A stretch of 64,000 nucleotides of DNA, taken from positions 110,145 through 174,144 of the forward strand of contig JALNJK010000004.1 of NCBI GenBank assembly GCA_023268355.1, given 5' to 3'. The notes below the pieces were generated by a model. That model was not told the origin of the DNA. It made no database searches and worked only from the letters and a program-made list of their open reading frames with translations. The position numbers and the translations under genes were made by a program. Source of the stretch: Candidatus Terraquivivens tengchongensis (lineage in GTDB: Archaea > Thermoproteota > Nitrososphaeria_A > Caldarchaeales > Wolframiiraptoraceae). This document shows, one piece after another, positions 18,288 to 26,457 of the stretch; positions within the stretch are counted from its first letter, which is position 1; each line of letters begins with the position of its first letter.

Positions 18288-18347
18288 TATTTCCGCTCCA
18301 AACTATCTGTTTTACATCAACTTATATGCATAACTCCGTCCGGAGCT

Positions 18348-19580
18348 CTATTCGGCCCTGAGTGCTTGGACAGGGTCTAACCTTGCGGCTCTTAAAGCCG
18401 GATATATGCCGGAAAGGAGACCAACGACGACGGCGAATAAAAAGCTATTAACTAACACAGTCGGTGTTACGTTTGGCTGGTATATCACCGGATTGCCACT
18501 TACTCCAATTAGGAAAGACGAAAACACCCCTCCGAGCGACATGGCCAACAAGCTTCCTAAAACTATGCCAAGCAGACCTCCTATGATGCCTATCAATGTC
18601 GACTCTGTTAAGAAAATCTTTGCAACATCTCTTTGAGAAAAGCCCAAGGCCCTGAGGACACCTATTTCCCTCGTCCTCTCCATGATTGTCATGAACATCG
18701 TGTTCATTATGCCTACGCCAGCGACAACCAATGCTATGCTGGACACCACTAAGAGGAAAATCGTGAAGTTGTTGAGTATTATCTTAACCTGCTTTATTAT
18801 CGTCAAAGGGCTGATAATGTCTGCATCTTTTCCATATATGTTGTTTAAAGCCTCAATTATTGAGTCAACGGCATCTGTAGATTCAGCAATCACAACTATG
18901 CTTGGGTAACTCGTGGATTTGAAAATGCTGCGTGCCTGCGGTATTGTTATCATGACGCTTTTGTCAACGTCAAGGTATGGTGTCGAGCCAAATTTTTTGT
19001 ATATTGCTCCGACGATGTAAGACCTTGTGACACGTTGCCCATCAGCCATAAGCTCCAGCGTTACAGAGCTGTAGAGTGGTATGCTCTTTCCAGGCTCTCC
19101 AGGCGGGAACGCAACGTCATAACCTATGGCTATCATCGCCATGTCGTTCGGTGAGAGGTCCTCGCCTTGGTAAATTTCTAGGTCGGGTAGCACTTGATAG
19201 GTCAAAGTCGGGTCCAGGCCTATTATGGAAACAGTTTGCTCGAAGCCACCACCTATGAGCTTACCTCGAGAGAGGTAGAATGGACTGACGGCCTTTACCT
19301 CTGGCAAGTTTGCAAGTAGCATGACGTCAGCATCTGTCAGTTTTAGGGTCTCACTTGGACCAGCTCGGGCGGACACTGTTCCAGAAGGTGTTACAAATAT
19401 GTTGTTGACACCTATCTTCGAGAGGGCGTTATCTATCAAGACGTTTAGGCCTTCAGTATTAGATATGAGAGATATTATTAGTGCAGTCCCTATCATTATG
19501 CCCACGATTGTTAGAACCGTCCTTACTTTACGTGTCCTTAAGCCGCCGAAGGCATACCAGACTGTATCGACGGCCCTCGT
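18348..19580 (-). CDS. MacB/FtsX-type ABC transporter permease, start codon not canonical
   Basis: The C-terminal part has three membrane helices and the conserved end GLLSGIYPALRAARLDPVQALRAE of MacB-like permeases. A large extracytoplasmic domain lies between the first helix and the rest. The first GTG (19505) would start inside the first membrane helix. Upstream of it the same frame encodes VDTVWYAFGGLRTRKVRTVLTI, a classic N-terminus of this family, but contains no ATG, GTG or TTG before an in-frame TAG at 19601. Candidate starts are an ACG at 19580, behind GGGGGAGAAGGAG, or a GTC at 19571. The gene overlaps the COG1361-like gene by about 43 bp. The ATPase and the surface protein lie directly upstream, forming one transport operon. 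Confidence 0.85.
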   Translation of the reverse strand, partial: TRAVDTVWYAFGGLRTRKVRTVLTIVGIMIGTALIISLISNTEGLNVLIDNALSKIGVNNIFVTPSGTVSARAGPSETLKLTDADVMLLANLPEVKAVSPFYLSRGKLIGGGFEQTVSIIGLDPTLTYQVLPDLEIYQGEDLSPNDMAMIAIGYDVAFPPGEPGKSIPLYSSVTLELMADGQRVTRSYIVGAIYKKFGSTPYLDVDKSVMITIPQARSIFKSTSYPSIVVIAESTDAVDSIIEALNNIYGKDADIISPLTIIKQVKIILNNFTIFLLVVSSIALVVAGVGIMNTMFMTIMERTREIGVLRALGFSQRDVAKIFLTESTLIGIIGGLLGIVLGSLLAMSLGGVFSSFLIGVSGNPVIYQPNVTPTVLVNSFLFAVVVGLLSGIYPALRAARLDPVQALRAE

Positions 19581-21556
19581 CTCCTTCTCCCCCTTATTCT
19601 AATTACTGCTACGACAGAAGCAACAACGGCTACACCGACTAATACAGCAGCCGTATACCTAGCAATCATATCGGGCAGACCGGTACTCGTTTTTTCTTGG
19701 GACTGAGGCCAGCTGCTTGTAATTATTATATCGTGCACAAACGTCTTTGAGAAGTTATTCCTTAGCGTATCTTTGTACTCAACTAAGATCTCTACTGGTA
19801 TAACACCGGGTGTGAGATTCCCTACGACAGCTATCGGAAGATTAAACATCAGCGGAGCGTTGGGGTTCACATCTCCGAGATAAACGGATTTAACTGGACG
19901 TATAACGTCGTTAGAATCAACCAACAGAACCCTCGTAAAGAATGCAGGCTCATTCCCTTCATTCAACAACCTTCCAACGAGGTATGGTTGCTTATTTATG
20001 ACCTCAAAGTTGAGGTCTTGGAGTTTTAAGTCTATTATGCCCTTAACATAGTATCCCAGCCTATAATTCTCTGTTTTTGTTACGCCTTGCCAATCTATGT
20101 ATTCAACGTTCACGTTTATATATGTCGAGTATCCGACAGTGGATAGTTTTTCAAAGGTCTGTTCTGAAACAAAGGCTAAGACGTTCAGCACAACTTCCTC
20201 GTCTGGACGTATCTCTTTGAAATATTCTCTAGCACCTTCCAACAAAGTTAACCAACCGGCTGTAGGCTCCAACGTTATTGATATATCCTTTAGCGTGTAT
20301 GGTTTCAAGTTCTTCACGAGTATTTCTAAGTTGTTTATGGAACCAGAAGTCAAGTAAGCTCCTGACGTGATCTTGAATGCCTTAGAAAGCGGCTGATCTG
20401 CAACTCTTACACCTATTGTCCTGACCACCTCGTATGAATTATTGTGAATATCGCGGTATGATAGTTTCAACGAAAGCAGGAAAGACTTACCAGAAGCCAG
20501 CTGACTAGCGAATAGCTCAAAATCTAGCTGACATTCTTCCCCGGCCTTCAGCTCATTTAGGCTCCACCTGCCTGATTTTCCAACAAATGTGAGAAATGCC
20601 GGCACGCTCTGCGGAGGTGTTAGTTCAACTTCTACAGAGTATGCAGGTTCTAACCCTTCGTTCCGAAGTGTTATTTTTAACTGGTTTACTGTTGTAGGTG
20701 ATAGTAGGTCGTTGTCGAGCGTCGCCTCGATTCTTATCCTCTCACTTATTTGTGTGCCTATGCGGAACATGGCATTTTGCTGGAGCCTCTTTTGTTGCCC
20801 ATAAGAATCTAAGTATGTGATGTCTATCGGTATGCGTAAGGCTTTGTTTACAGCATAATTTTCTACCTGTAAAGATATGGGTAGCACAATATCGGTATTG
20901 GGCGGGATTCTACTAAATTGCCAAGAGCGCTTTGTATTAATTATTGTCACACCAGTTATGTCAGGGTCTCCTAACGAGATCATTACGTTGTACATATCCG
21001 CAGTACCGTTGTTGGAGATTATGATCTTGGCTTCGTTCAGCATGCCCGGCGTTAAGGTACTGTGTTCTGTCTTGAGCAAAGCTAGGCTCTTTCCAGTAAC
21101 TCTTATGTCAAAGTAAACATACGATGAGGAGCTAACCAGGTCTTTCTCACTCTCATCATAATAGTTATAGTATATGATTGCATATGCTTTGTAGAGGCCT
21201 GGTTTTAAATTTTCAGAGATGTCAAGAAGGTAGCGGAGCATAAAAGACCGTCCACTCGGTACAGGGTCGGCATAGGCAGCTTCGCGTGTGTATCTGGACT
21301 TCGTTAACGAATCTTCAAACCCTTCAGGAAGAACGAGATGGCCCCTTACGCCTATGATCTGCTCCTTCCTTGCATTAACCATCTGTAAAATCAGCGGTAC
21401 GTTCTTGTCGCCCGCATCAACTTCGATCCTATTGCCTACATCACCCCAGAATGCTTCTACAGCTATTATGTTCTCCGAATGTGCACTCGCTAAACTTATA
21501 ATCGTGAGTACAAACATTATTGAGAATACCATTAAAAGGATTCTATGCCTTATCAT
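19538..21556 (-). CDS. Secreted, membrane-anchored beta-domain protein (COG1361-like) of an ABC system
   Basis: This 672-residue protein has an N-terminal signal peptide (MIRHRILLMVFSIMFVLT..., about 1-25) and repeated beta-sandwich/CARDB-like segments such as INNxLEILVKNLKPYTLKDISI and NEGNEPAFFTRVLL. One C-terminal membrane helix (AAVLVGVAVVASVVAVI, about 639-655) is followed by an Arg-rich stop-transfer tail. It sits between the ATPase (14-bp overlap) and the permease, a layout typical of archaeal ABC systems with a COG1361 surface protein. It probably acts outside the cell with the permease; the substrate is unknown. Confidence 0.82.
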   Translation of the reverse strand: MIRHRILLMVFSIMFVLTIISLASAHSENIIAVEAFWGDVGNRIEVDAGDKNVPLILQMVNARKEQIIGVRGHLVLPEGFEDSLTKSRYTREAAYADPVPSGRSFMLRYLLDISENLKPGLYKAYAIIYYNYYDESEKDLVSSSSYVYFDIRVTGKSLALLKTEHSTLTPGMLNEAKIIISNNGTADMYNVMISLGDPDITGVTIINTKRSWQFSRIPPNTDIVLPISLQVENYAVNKALRIPIDITYLDSYGQQKRLQQNAMFRIGTQISERIRIEATLDNDLLSPTTVNQLKITLRNEGLEPAYSVEVELTPPQSVPAFLTFVGKSGRWSLNELKAGEECQLDFELFASQLASGKSFLLSLKLSYRDIHNNSYEVVRTIGVRVADQPLSKAFKITSGAYLTSGSINNLEILVKNLKPYTLKDISITLEPTAGWLTLLEGAREYFKEIRPDEEVVLNVLAFVSEQTFEKLSTVGYSTYINVNVEYIDWQGVTKTENYRLGYYVKGIIDLKLQDLNFEVINKQPYLVGRLLNEGNEPAFFTRVLLVDSNDVIRPVKSVYLGDVNPNAPLMFNLPIAVVGNLTPGVIPVEILVEYKDTLRNNFSKTFVHDIIITSSWPQSQEKTSTGLPDMIARYTAAVLVGVAVVASVVAVIRIRGRRRRGPSIQSGMPSAA

Positions 21557-22232
21557 AAACCATCCCGTCCTTTAATCTGATTATCCGCTCGGCTGACTCA
21601 GCTATCTCCATGTTATGTGTTACCACAACGACCGTAGATCCATATCTTTTATTTATATCTTTTATAACGTTCATAACTCCCTCCGCAGACTTCGAGTCTA
21701 GATTACCAGTAGGCTCATCGCATAATAGGATCTTCGGATTGGTTACTATGGCTCTAGCTATAGCCACACGTTGTTGCTCACCTCCGCTTAGCTCTGTAGG
21801 CTTATTGTTAAGCTTTGATGCTAATCCAACCAACTCGAGTGCTTTGATTACTAGCTTCTCTCTTTCGTTTGGAGGGACGCCTCTTAACATCAATGGAAGT
21901 TCTACGTTTTGTTTGGCAGTTAGTCTGGGAATCAGGTTATATGCTTGGAATACAAACCCGATCGTTCTGTTCCTTAGCTCGCTTAGCTCAGTATCATTCA
22001 ATACGGAGATGTCTACACCATCTATGAAAACCTTACCTTTTGTTGGTCTATCTAACGCACCAGCTATATGAAGTAGTGTAGATTTACCGCTACCGCTTGG
22101 CCCAACAACTGCAACAAATTCACCGCTTTCAATAGACAGCGTGATGCCCCGCAATGCTGGAAACTCAATGTTCCCCATGCGGTAAATCTTCCAGACGTTA
22201 TCGAACCTAATGGCAGGAGCCTTTATACCCAT
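21543..22232 (-). CDS. ABC transporter ATPase, LolD/MacB type
   Basis: This 229-residue nucleotide-binding protein has Walker A GPSGSGKST (about 44-52), the Q-loop VFQAYNLIPRLT, the signature LSGGEQQRVAIARAI (about 146-160), Walker B ILLCDEPTGNLD (about 167-178) and the H-loop VVVTHNM. The sequence falls in the LolD/MacB/FtsE group, which works with FtsX-like permeases; such a permease lies two genes downstream. These systems often act mechanically on envelope substrates rather than importing solutes. It is divergent from the HtrA gene. Confidence 0.94.
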   Translation of the reverse strand: MGIKAPAIRFDNVWKIYRMGNIEFPALRGITLSIESGEFVAVVGPSGSGKSTLLHIAGALDRPTKGKVFIDGVDISVLNDTELSELRNRTIGFVFQAYNLIPRLTAKQNVELPLMLRGVPPNEREKLVIKALELVGLASKLNNKPTELSGGEQQRVAIARAIVTNPKILLCDEPTGNLDSKSAEGVMNVIKDINKRYGSTVVVVTHNMEIAESAERIIRLKDGMVYDKA

Positions 22233-22260
22233 GTTCTATGCAAGAACACCTAACGATAAA

Positions 22261-22270
22261 CAATATAAAG
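22261..22270 (+). promoter_or_regulatory. Putative TATA box for the HtrA gene
   Basis: CAATATAAAG lies about 28 bp before the ATG pair at 22294/22300. That spacing would place the transcript start at or next to the start codon, so a leaderless message is likely. It also argues that the real start is here and not the ATG at 22210, which lies upstream of this box and inside the 5' end of the divergent ATPase gene. Confidence 0.5.
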
Positions 22271-22293
22271 ATATTACTAACGTTAAGAAATTG

Positions 22294-23244
22294 ATGAACA
22301 TGGTCTCAATAGATGAAGATACAATAACTTCCGTCATAGAAAAGGTTATGGTTTCTGTGGTAAACGTCAGCACGATCCACCTTCTCCAAGTCTCTCCTTT
22401 TGAAATCGCACCGATAAGCGGTGTAGGTTCAGGGGTAATATTTGATCCAAACGGATACATTATGACTAATGCCCATGTGGTTGAGGCAGCTCAAAGAATA
22501 AACGTTACGCTATACAACGGAGAGGTTTTGAGCGGTGAGGTTATAGGCAAAGATATCGCGACAGACATTGCTGTCATAAAAGTTGATAGGAGAGGGTTAC
22601 AAGCGGCTAAGTTAGGTGATTCTTCGAAGCTTAAAGTTGGACAATTCGTGATAGCTATAGGGAATCCGTTTGGTTTGGCAGGCGGTCCTACAGTAACCAT
22701 GGGTGTAATCAGTGCACTAAACAGAAACATGCAAACACGCTTTGGCTTGATGGAAGGACTTGTTCAAACGGATGCTGCTATAAACCCGGGCAATAGCGGT
22801 GGGCCCTTGGTAAACTTAGCAGGTGAAGTTGTAGCAATTACAACGGCCATAATACCGTTTGCCCAAGGTATAGGGTTTGCAATACCAATAAACACTGCAA
22901 AGAGGGTTGTCGAAGATATCATGGAAGTGGGTTACGTTAGAAGACCGTGGCTTGGCATAGTGGGTGTGTCCCTTAACCCCACGATATCAACGTACTATAA
23001 TTTTCCGGTTGATGAGGGTGTTCTGGTCTATAGGGTCGCACCAAATAGTCCAGCCTACTTAGCTGGTATAAGGGAAGGTGATATAATAGTTGCGATAGAC
23101 GACAAAAGTGTGAACTCTATCGAGATGTTAAAGAAGATGATCGAGTCAAAAAGGGTTGGGGCCGAAGTAGATGTAAGTTTAGTCAGGGATGTTAGCTTAA
23201 TCAGGATAAAGGTTAAGCTTTTAGCCTTTAGACCTCCAGAGTAA
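22294..23244 (+). CDS. htrA: HtrA/DegP-family serine protease
   Basis: This trypsin-like protease (about 316 residues from the chosen ATG) has the catalytic His in YIMTNAHVVEA, Asp in ATDIAVIKVD and Ser in NPGNSGGPLV. A single PDZ domain (about 215-310) follows. No signal peptide or membrane anchor is visible at any possible start, so it may be cytoplasmic or exported in an unrecognised way. HtrA enzymes degrade or chaperone damaged proteins. The start was chosen from the TATA spacing. It is divergent from the ABC system and 18 bp upstream of the HemL-family gene. Confidence 0.93.
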   Translation: MNMVSIDEDTITSVIEKVMVSVVNVSTIHLLQVSPFEIAPISGVGSGVIFDPNGYIMTNAHVVEAAQRINVTLYNGEVLSGEVIGKDIATDIAVIKVDRRGLQAAKLGDSSKLKVGQFVIAIGNPFGLAGGPTVTMGVISALNRNMQTRFGLMEGLVQTDAAINPGNSGGPLVNLAGEVVAITTAIIPFAQGIGFAIPINTAKRVVEDIMEVGYVRRPWLGIVGVSLNPTISTYYNFPVDEGVLVYRVAPNSPAYLAGIREGDIIVAIDDKSVNSIEMLKKMIESKRVGAEVDVSLVRDVSLIRIKVKLLAFRPPE

Positions 23245-23262
23245 GCTAGGAAGTGTCCTACT

Positions 23263-24567
23263 GTGATTCATGAGCTCTACGAGCTTAGGACGCAAAAGTC
23301 GCGAGCTCTTTATAATGAAGCTATAAAGTTCTTACCCGGAGGCGTAACTTATGCGATAAAGTACTGGGAACCGTATCCGATCTACGTCTCCAAGGCTAAA
23401 GGTAGCAGGATATGGGATGTTGACGGGAATGAATACTTGGACTTCTGGATGGGGCATGCGGCAATTATAATGGGGCATGCTTACGAACCAGTCATCAGGG
23501 CTGCAAGAGAACAACTTGAGTTGGGTGCCCATCTTGGTTTCTGCCATGAATGGGAAGTAAAGTTGGCAGAAATTGTAACGAAGGCAGTCCCGAGTGTAAA
23601 GTTGTTCAGGGCTACAAATAGCGGTACCGAGGCCAACATGTATGCTATCAGGCTTGCTAGGGCATACACGGGGAAAAATAAGATAGCGAAGTTCGAAGGA
23701 CATTGGCATGGTGGTTACGATGCGTTACATAAGGCCGTTAACCCTCCGTTAGACAAGCCCGCTTCGTTAGGTTTGACCGATGGTGTCATGAATGATACGA
23801 TAGTTTTACCTTTCAACGACCTCGAAGGTGTGAGGCAGAGGGTGAAACGTGAAGATCTTGCATGTATAATCCTAGAACCCGTTATGGGCTCTAACGGTAT
23901 GATACCTGCCGATAGGGAATTCTTGAAGGGGCTCAGAGAACTTTGCGATGAGCTCGGCATCCTCTTGATATTCGATGAAGTGATAACGGGCTTTAGGTTG
24001 GCCAGAGGTGGTGCGCAGGAGTACTACGGCGTATTGCCAGATATCACGACATTTGGAAAGATTCTCGGTGGTGGTATATTCCCTGCTGGTGGGTTTGGTG
24101 GTAGAGAGGACATCATGGAGTTATTAGACCAGAGGAAAAGGAAGCATTACGAGATGTCATTCCATGGCGGTACTTATGCCGGTAATCCGCTCACGGCCAG
24201 GGCAGGCTATACGTTGTTGAGTGAGTTGACGAAAGGCGAAGTGTATCCAAAGATAAATGCGCTTGGTGAGAGAGCTAGGAAAGGATTAGAAGATGTGTTC
24301 AGCAGGTATAAGGTGGCCATCCATGTTACCGGTGTTGGGTCCCTATTTGCGATCCATTTCACAAAAGAAAAACCAAAAGACGTCAGAAGTGCGGTAGGTG
24401 ATACCAAACTTGCAAGGGACTACTTTCACTTTCTGCTCAATAACAACATTCTTTGCATGAAACCCAGCAAGCAGGTATTCGCACCCTCAGTAGCCCACTC
24501 TGAAGAAGACATAGAGCGTCTGCTTTCAGTTACGGAGGAGTTTTTAAGACAAGTACCGACTCAATAA
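23263..24567 (+). CDS. hemL: HemL-family class III aminotransferase (glutamate-1-semialdehyde aminomutase-like)
   Basis: This 434-residue PLP enzyme of the class III aminotransferase family closely resembles glutamate-1-semialdehyde 2,1-aminomutase, which makes 5-aminolevulinate for tetrapyrrole synthesis. Family motifs are FLPGGVTYAIKY, NSGTEANMYAIRLARAYTG (about 117-135), the Asp of LLIFDEVITGFR (about 229-240) and the PLP lysine in TFGKILGGGIFPAGGFGG (about 265-282). The start is GTG. No other heme gene is nearby and the next gene is convergent, so another class III transamination cannot be excluded. Confidence 0.75.
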   Translation: MIHELYELRTQKSRALYNEAIKFLPGGVTYAIKYWEPYPIYVSKAKGSRIWDVDGNEYLDFWMGHAAIIMGHAYEPVIRAAREQLELGAHLGFCHEWEVKLAEIVTKAVPSVKLFRATNSGTEANMYAIRLARAYTGKNKIAKFEGHWHGGYDALHKAVNPPLDKPASLGLTDGVMNDTIVLPFNDLEGVRQRVKREDLACIILEPVMGSNGMIPADREFLKGLRELCDELGILLIFDEVITGFRLARGGAQEYYGVLPDITTFGKILGGGIFPAGGFGGREDIMELLDQRKRKHYEMSFHGGTYAGNPLTARAGYTLLSELTKGEVYPKINALGERARKGLEDVFSRYKVAIHVTGVGSLFAIHFTKEKPKDVRSAVGDTKLARDYFHFLLNNNILCMKPSKQVFAPSVAHSEEDIERLLSVTEEFLRQVPTQ

Positions 24568-24953
24568 ACCAGCCAGCTTTCTGGTATAACATTGATTATA
24601 TCTTTTATTTCACTTATGCCTACCTTTCTTACTATTGATAACCTTCTCATATATGAGACGTCAACTTCTTTCATACGTCCTGACAGGTTAGCGACTATCC
24701 TTCTAGCGATGCTTGCTCCCTCAGCATCCAAGTCTGTCAGCACTATTAACTTAGCTGTACTGTTGTTTTCAGCCCAGCTTAGCAAGGCTTTTATGGAATT
24801 ATATCTGAGTATCGTGCCCTTTATGCCTAGCCTTTTAAGACATTCCTCGTCATACTTTCCCTCGACCAGTATGACTGCGCCTGACTCGCTTTCAGCCCTT
24901 AGGTCGCTCACAATCTTAAGCACTTCCTCGGTCAGTTCTTGCCTTCGTTGCAT
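24561..24953 (-). CDS. Small Toprim-domain protein
   Basis: This 130-residue protein consists of little more than a Toprim fold: the acidic motif VILVEGKYDEECLKRLG (about 28-44) and the D-x-D motif VLTDLDAEGASIARRI (about 71-86). Such stand-alone archaeal Toprim proteins resemble the catalytic domain of RNase M5 and DnaG and may cut or process nucleic acid, but no activity can be assigned. It overlaps the hemL-like gene end by seven bases in convergent orientation and is divergent from cdrS-ftsZ. Confidence 0.8.
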   Translation of the reverse strand: MQRRQELTEEVLKIVSDLRAESESGAVILVEGKYDEECLKRLGIKGTILRYNSIKALLSWAENNSTAKLIVLTDLDAEGASIARRIVANLSGRMKEVDVSYMRRLSIVRKVGISEIKDIINVIPESWLVY

Positions 24954-25075
24954 CTTAAACTTCCATAATGTCTTATCCTAAAAAATCTTTTTTTGAAAAG
25001 TCCGACGCATTTTTCCGATGGAGATTATCAGTTTATGAAATTTTACTTAGCAGAAATCGCTCACGGGTACCTCTT

Positions 25076-25099
25076 TTGAATATACGGCCGTATTAACAA
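25076..25099. promoter_or_regulatory. Candidate operator: interrupted palindrome upstream of cdrS-ftsZ
   Basis: A perfect 12-bp palindrome, ATACGGCCGTAT (25082-25093), is flanked symmetrically by TTG on the left and CAA on the right, each three bases away. It lies 57 bp before the cdrS start codon and overlaps an A/T-rich stretch (GAATATAC) that could be the TATA box. Ribbon-helix-helix proteins bind as dimers to palindromic sites, so self-regulation by the downstream CdrS-like protein is a reasonable inference. Confidence 0.45.
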
Positions 25100-25140
25100 C
25101 GGATTTCTGATACTTTCACTTTTAGCTTGATCCAAGTAAA

Positions 25141-25147
25141 GGAGGTG
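25141..25147 (+). promoter_or_regulatory. Strong Shine-Dalgarno site for cdrS
   Basis: GGAGGTG, an extended match to the expected anti-Shine-Dalgarno, ends eight bases before the GTG at 25156. It fixes the start of the small cdrS gene and shows that leadered, SD-dependent initiation is used in this genome alongside apparently leaderless messages. Confidence 0.8.
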
Positions 25148-25155
25148 GATAATAG

Positions 25156-25302
25156 GTGAAGGTTGTAACTGTTCACCTTCCAGAGGTTTACCTTGATGTG
25201 ATAGACGAACTCGTAAGACGAAAGCTTTACCCCAATAGGGCTGAGGCGATAAGAACAGCAGTTAGAGATTTCATAATGGAGGAGATGCCGGCAAGTGAGT
25301 GA
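25156..25302 (+). CDS. cdrS: CdrS-like ribbon-helix-helix regulator upstream of ftsZ
   Basis: This 48-residue protein has the ribbon-helix-helix pattern: a beta strand (KVVTVHLPE), helix A (VYLDVIDELVRRKLYP) and helix B after NRAEAIRTAVRDFI. It resembles CdrS, the short regulator that is co-transcribed with ftsZ in haloarchaea and controls cell-division genes; the assignment here comes from the fold, size and position. The start GTG follows a strong GGAGGTG. The stop codon overlaps the GTG start of ftsZ (25295), so translation is probably coupled. Confidence 0.85.
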   Translation: MKVVTVHLPEVYLDVIDELVRRKLYPNRAEAIRTAVRDFIMEEMPASE

Positions 25303-26446
25303 AGTTATGATCCCTGGTTCTAGCGATGTCGAGAAACTTGACAACATTCATATAAAGCTGGTCGGTATAGGTGGAGCTGGCTGCAACACGATCAGCCGGC
25401 TAGCTTCACAGGGGCTAAATGGTGTTATAACGATCGCAGCAAATACGGATGTGCAACATCTAGAGATGGTTAGGGCTCACCATAAAGTCATACTCGGGAA
25501 AAATACAACTAGATTCAGGGGCTCTGGCGGAGACCCGGAAAAAGGTAAGATAGCAACCGAAGAATGTGAGGATGAGTTTAGAAGCTTACTTGACGGTGCC
25601 GACATAGTTTTCATAATGGCAGGCTTAGGCGGTGGTACTGGTACTGGAGGCGCACCCGTAGTTGCCTCTGTGGCAAAAGAGTTAGGAGCTATAGTTATCA
25701 GTGTGGCGACTTTGCCTTTCAGGTTCGAAGGTAATGTTCGAAAAAAGATAGCGATACAAGGACTGCAAAAGCTAAAAGAGGTATGCAATACTGTGGTGCT
25801 TATAGATAACAATAAGCTGCTCGATTTCTATCCGCAATACGAGTTAAGGACGGCATTCTCGTTGGTTGATGACGTGATAAACAACATGATGCTCAGTATA
25901 ACGGAATCAATAGTGAAACCAAGCTTGATAAACATAGACTACGCGGATTTTAAAGCTCTCGTAGAAAGGGGTAGTCTGGCATCTTTAGGTATAGGCAGGT
26001 CTTCGTCACCAAACAGGGCTGAAGAGGCCACCTTCAACGCGCTACAATCACCGCTACTCGACGTAACTTACGATAAGCTGTCGGGGGCAATAGTGCACGT
26101 TACAGGCGGTGAGGATATGAAGCTGAGCGAAGCAGCAAGACCAGCGGAGATAATATCGGAACTGATGGGCATGGATACTCTCGTAATATGGGGTGCAAGG
26201 ATTGATAACTATTATACCTCAACGATGCAGGTATCGCTCATACTCACGGGTCTTAGTGATACGTTCAGCAACAGTGCTGAAATTGAGGCTGTAAGTTTGC
26301 CGAAATCGAATGAAGAATTTAAGATTCCACAACCTGCCGTTCCGGCCCAACCTGCTGTCGACAACGATCTAGAATATGAATTAGAAAGAATAGTAGCCGA
26401 ACTAGGGATTAGAAGACTTTCGATAGAAAATGCGCATGCACATTAA
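25295..26446 (+). CDS. ftsZ: Cell division GTPase FtsZ
   Basis: This 383-residue tubulin homologue has the nucleotide-binding VGIGGAGCNTISRL (about 22-35), the tubulin signature GLGGGTGTGGAPV (about 110-122) and the T7 loop NIDYADFKALV (about 210-220) that completes the GTPase site of the neighbouring subunit. A flexible Pro/Ala-rich linker precedes a short conserved-looking tail (ELGIRRLSIEN) that could dock membrane anchors such as SepF; that last point is inference. It is translationally coupled to cdrS and converges with metG. Confidence 0.97.
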   Translation: MSEVMIPGSSDVEKLDNIHIKLVGIGGAGCNTISRLASQGLNGVITIAANTDVQHLEMVRAHHKVILGKNTTRFRGSGGDPEKGKIATEECEDEFRSLLDGADIVFIMAGLGGGTGTGGAPVVASVAKELGAIVISVATLPFRFEGNVRKKIAIQGLQKLKEVCNTVVLIDNNKLLDFYPQYELRTAFSLVDDVINNMMLSITESIVKPSLINIDYADFKALVERGSLASLGIGRSSSPNRAEEATFNALQSPLLDVTYDKLSGAIVHVTGGEDMKLSEAARPAEIISELMGMDTLVIWGARIDNYYTSTMQVSLILTGLSDTFSNSAEIEAVSLPKSNEEFKIPQPAVPAQPAVDNDLEYELERIVAELGIRRLSIENAHAH

Positions 26447-26457
26447 ACTTCCCTAAT

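Noticed and set aside
22210..22293. N-terminal extension of HtrA from an ATG at 22210
   Set aside because: It overlaps the divergent ATPase gene start, encodes no signal peptide, and lies upstream of the likely TATA box at 22261.
24954..25155. Possible box C/D sRNA in the gap before cdrS (CTGA near 25106)
   Set aside because: I could not find a convincing box C (RTGATGA) at a suitable distance, so only the palindrome and the SD site are reported.
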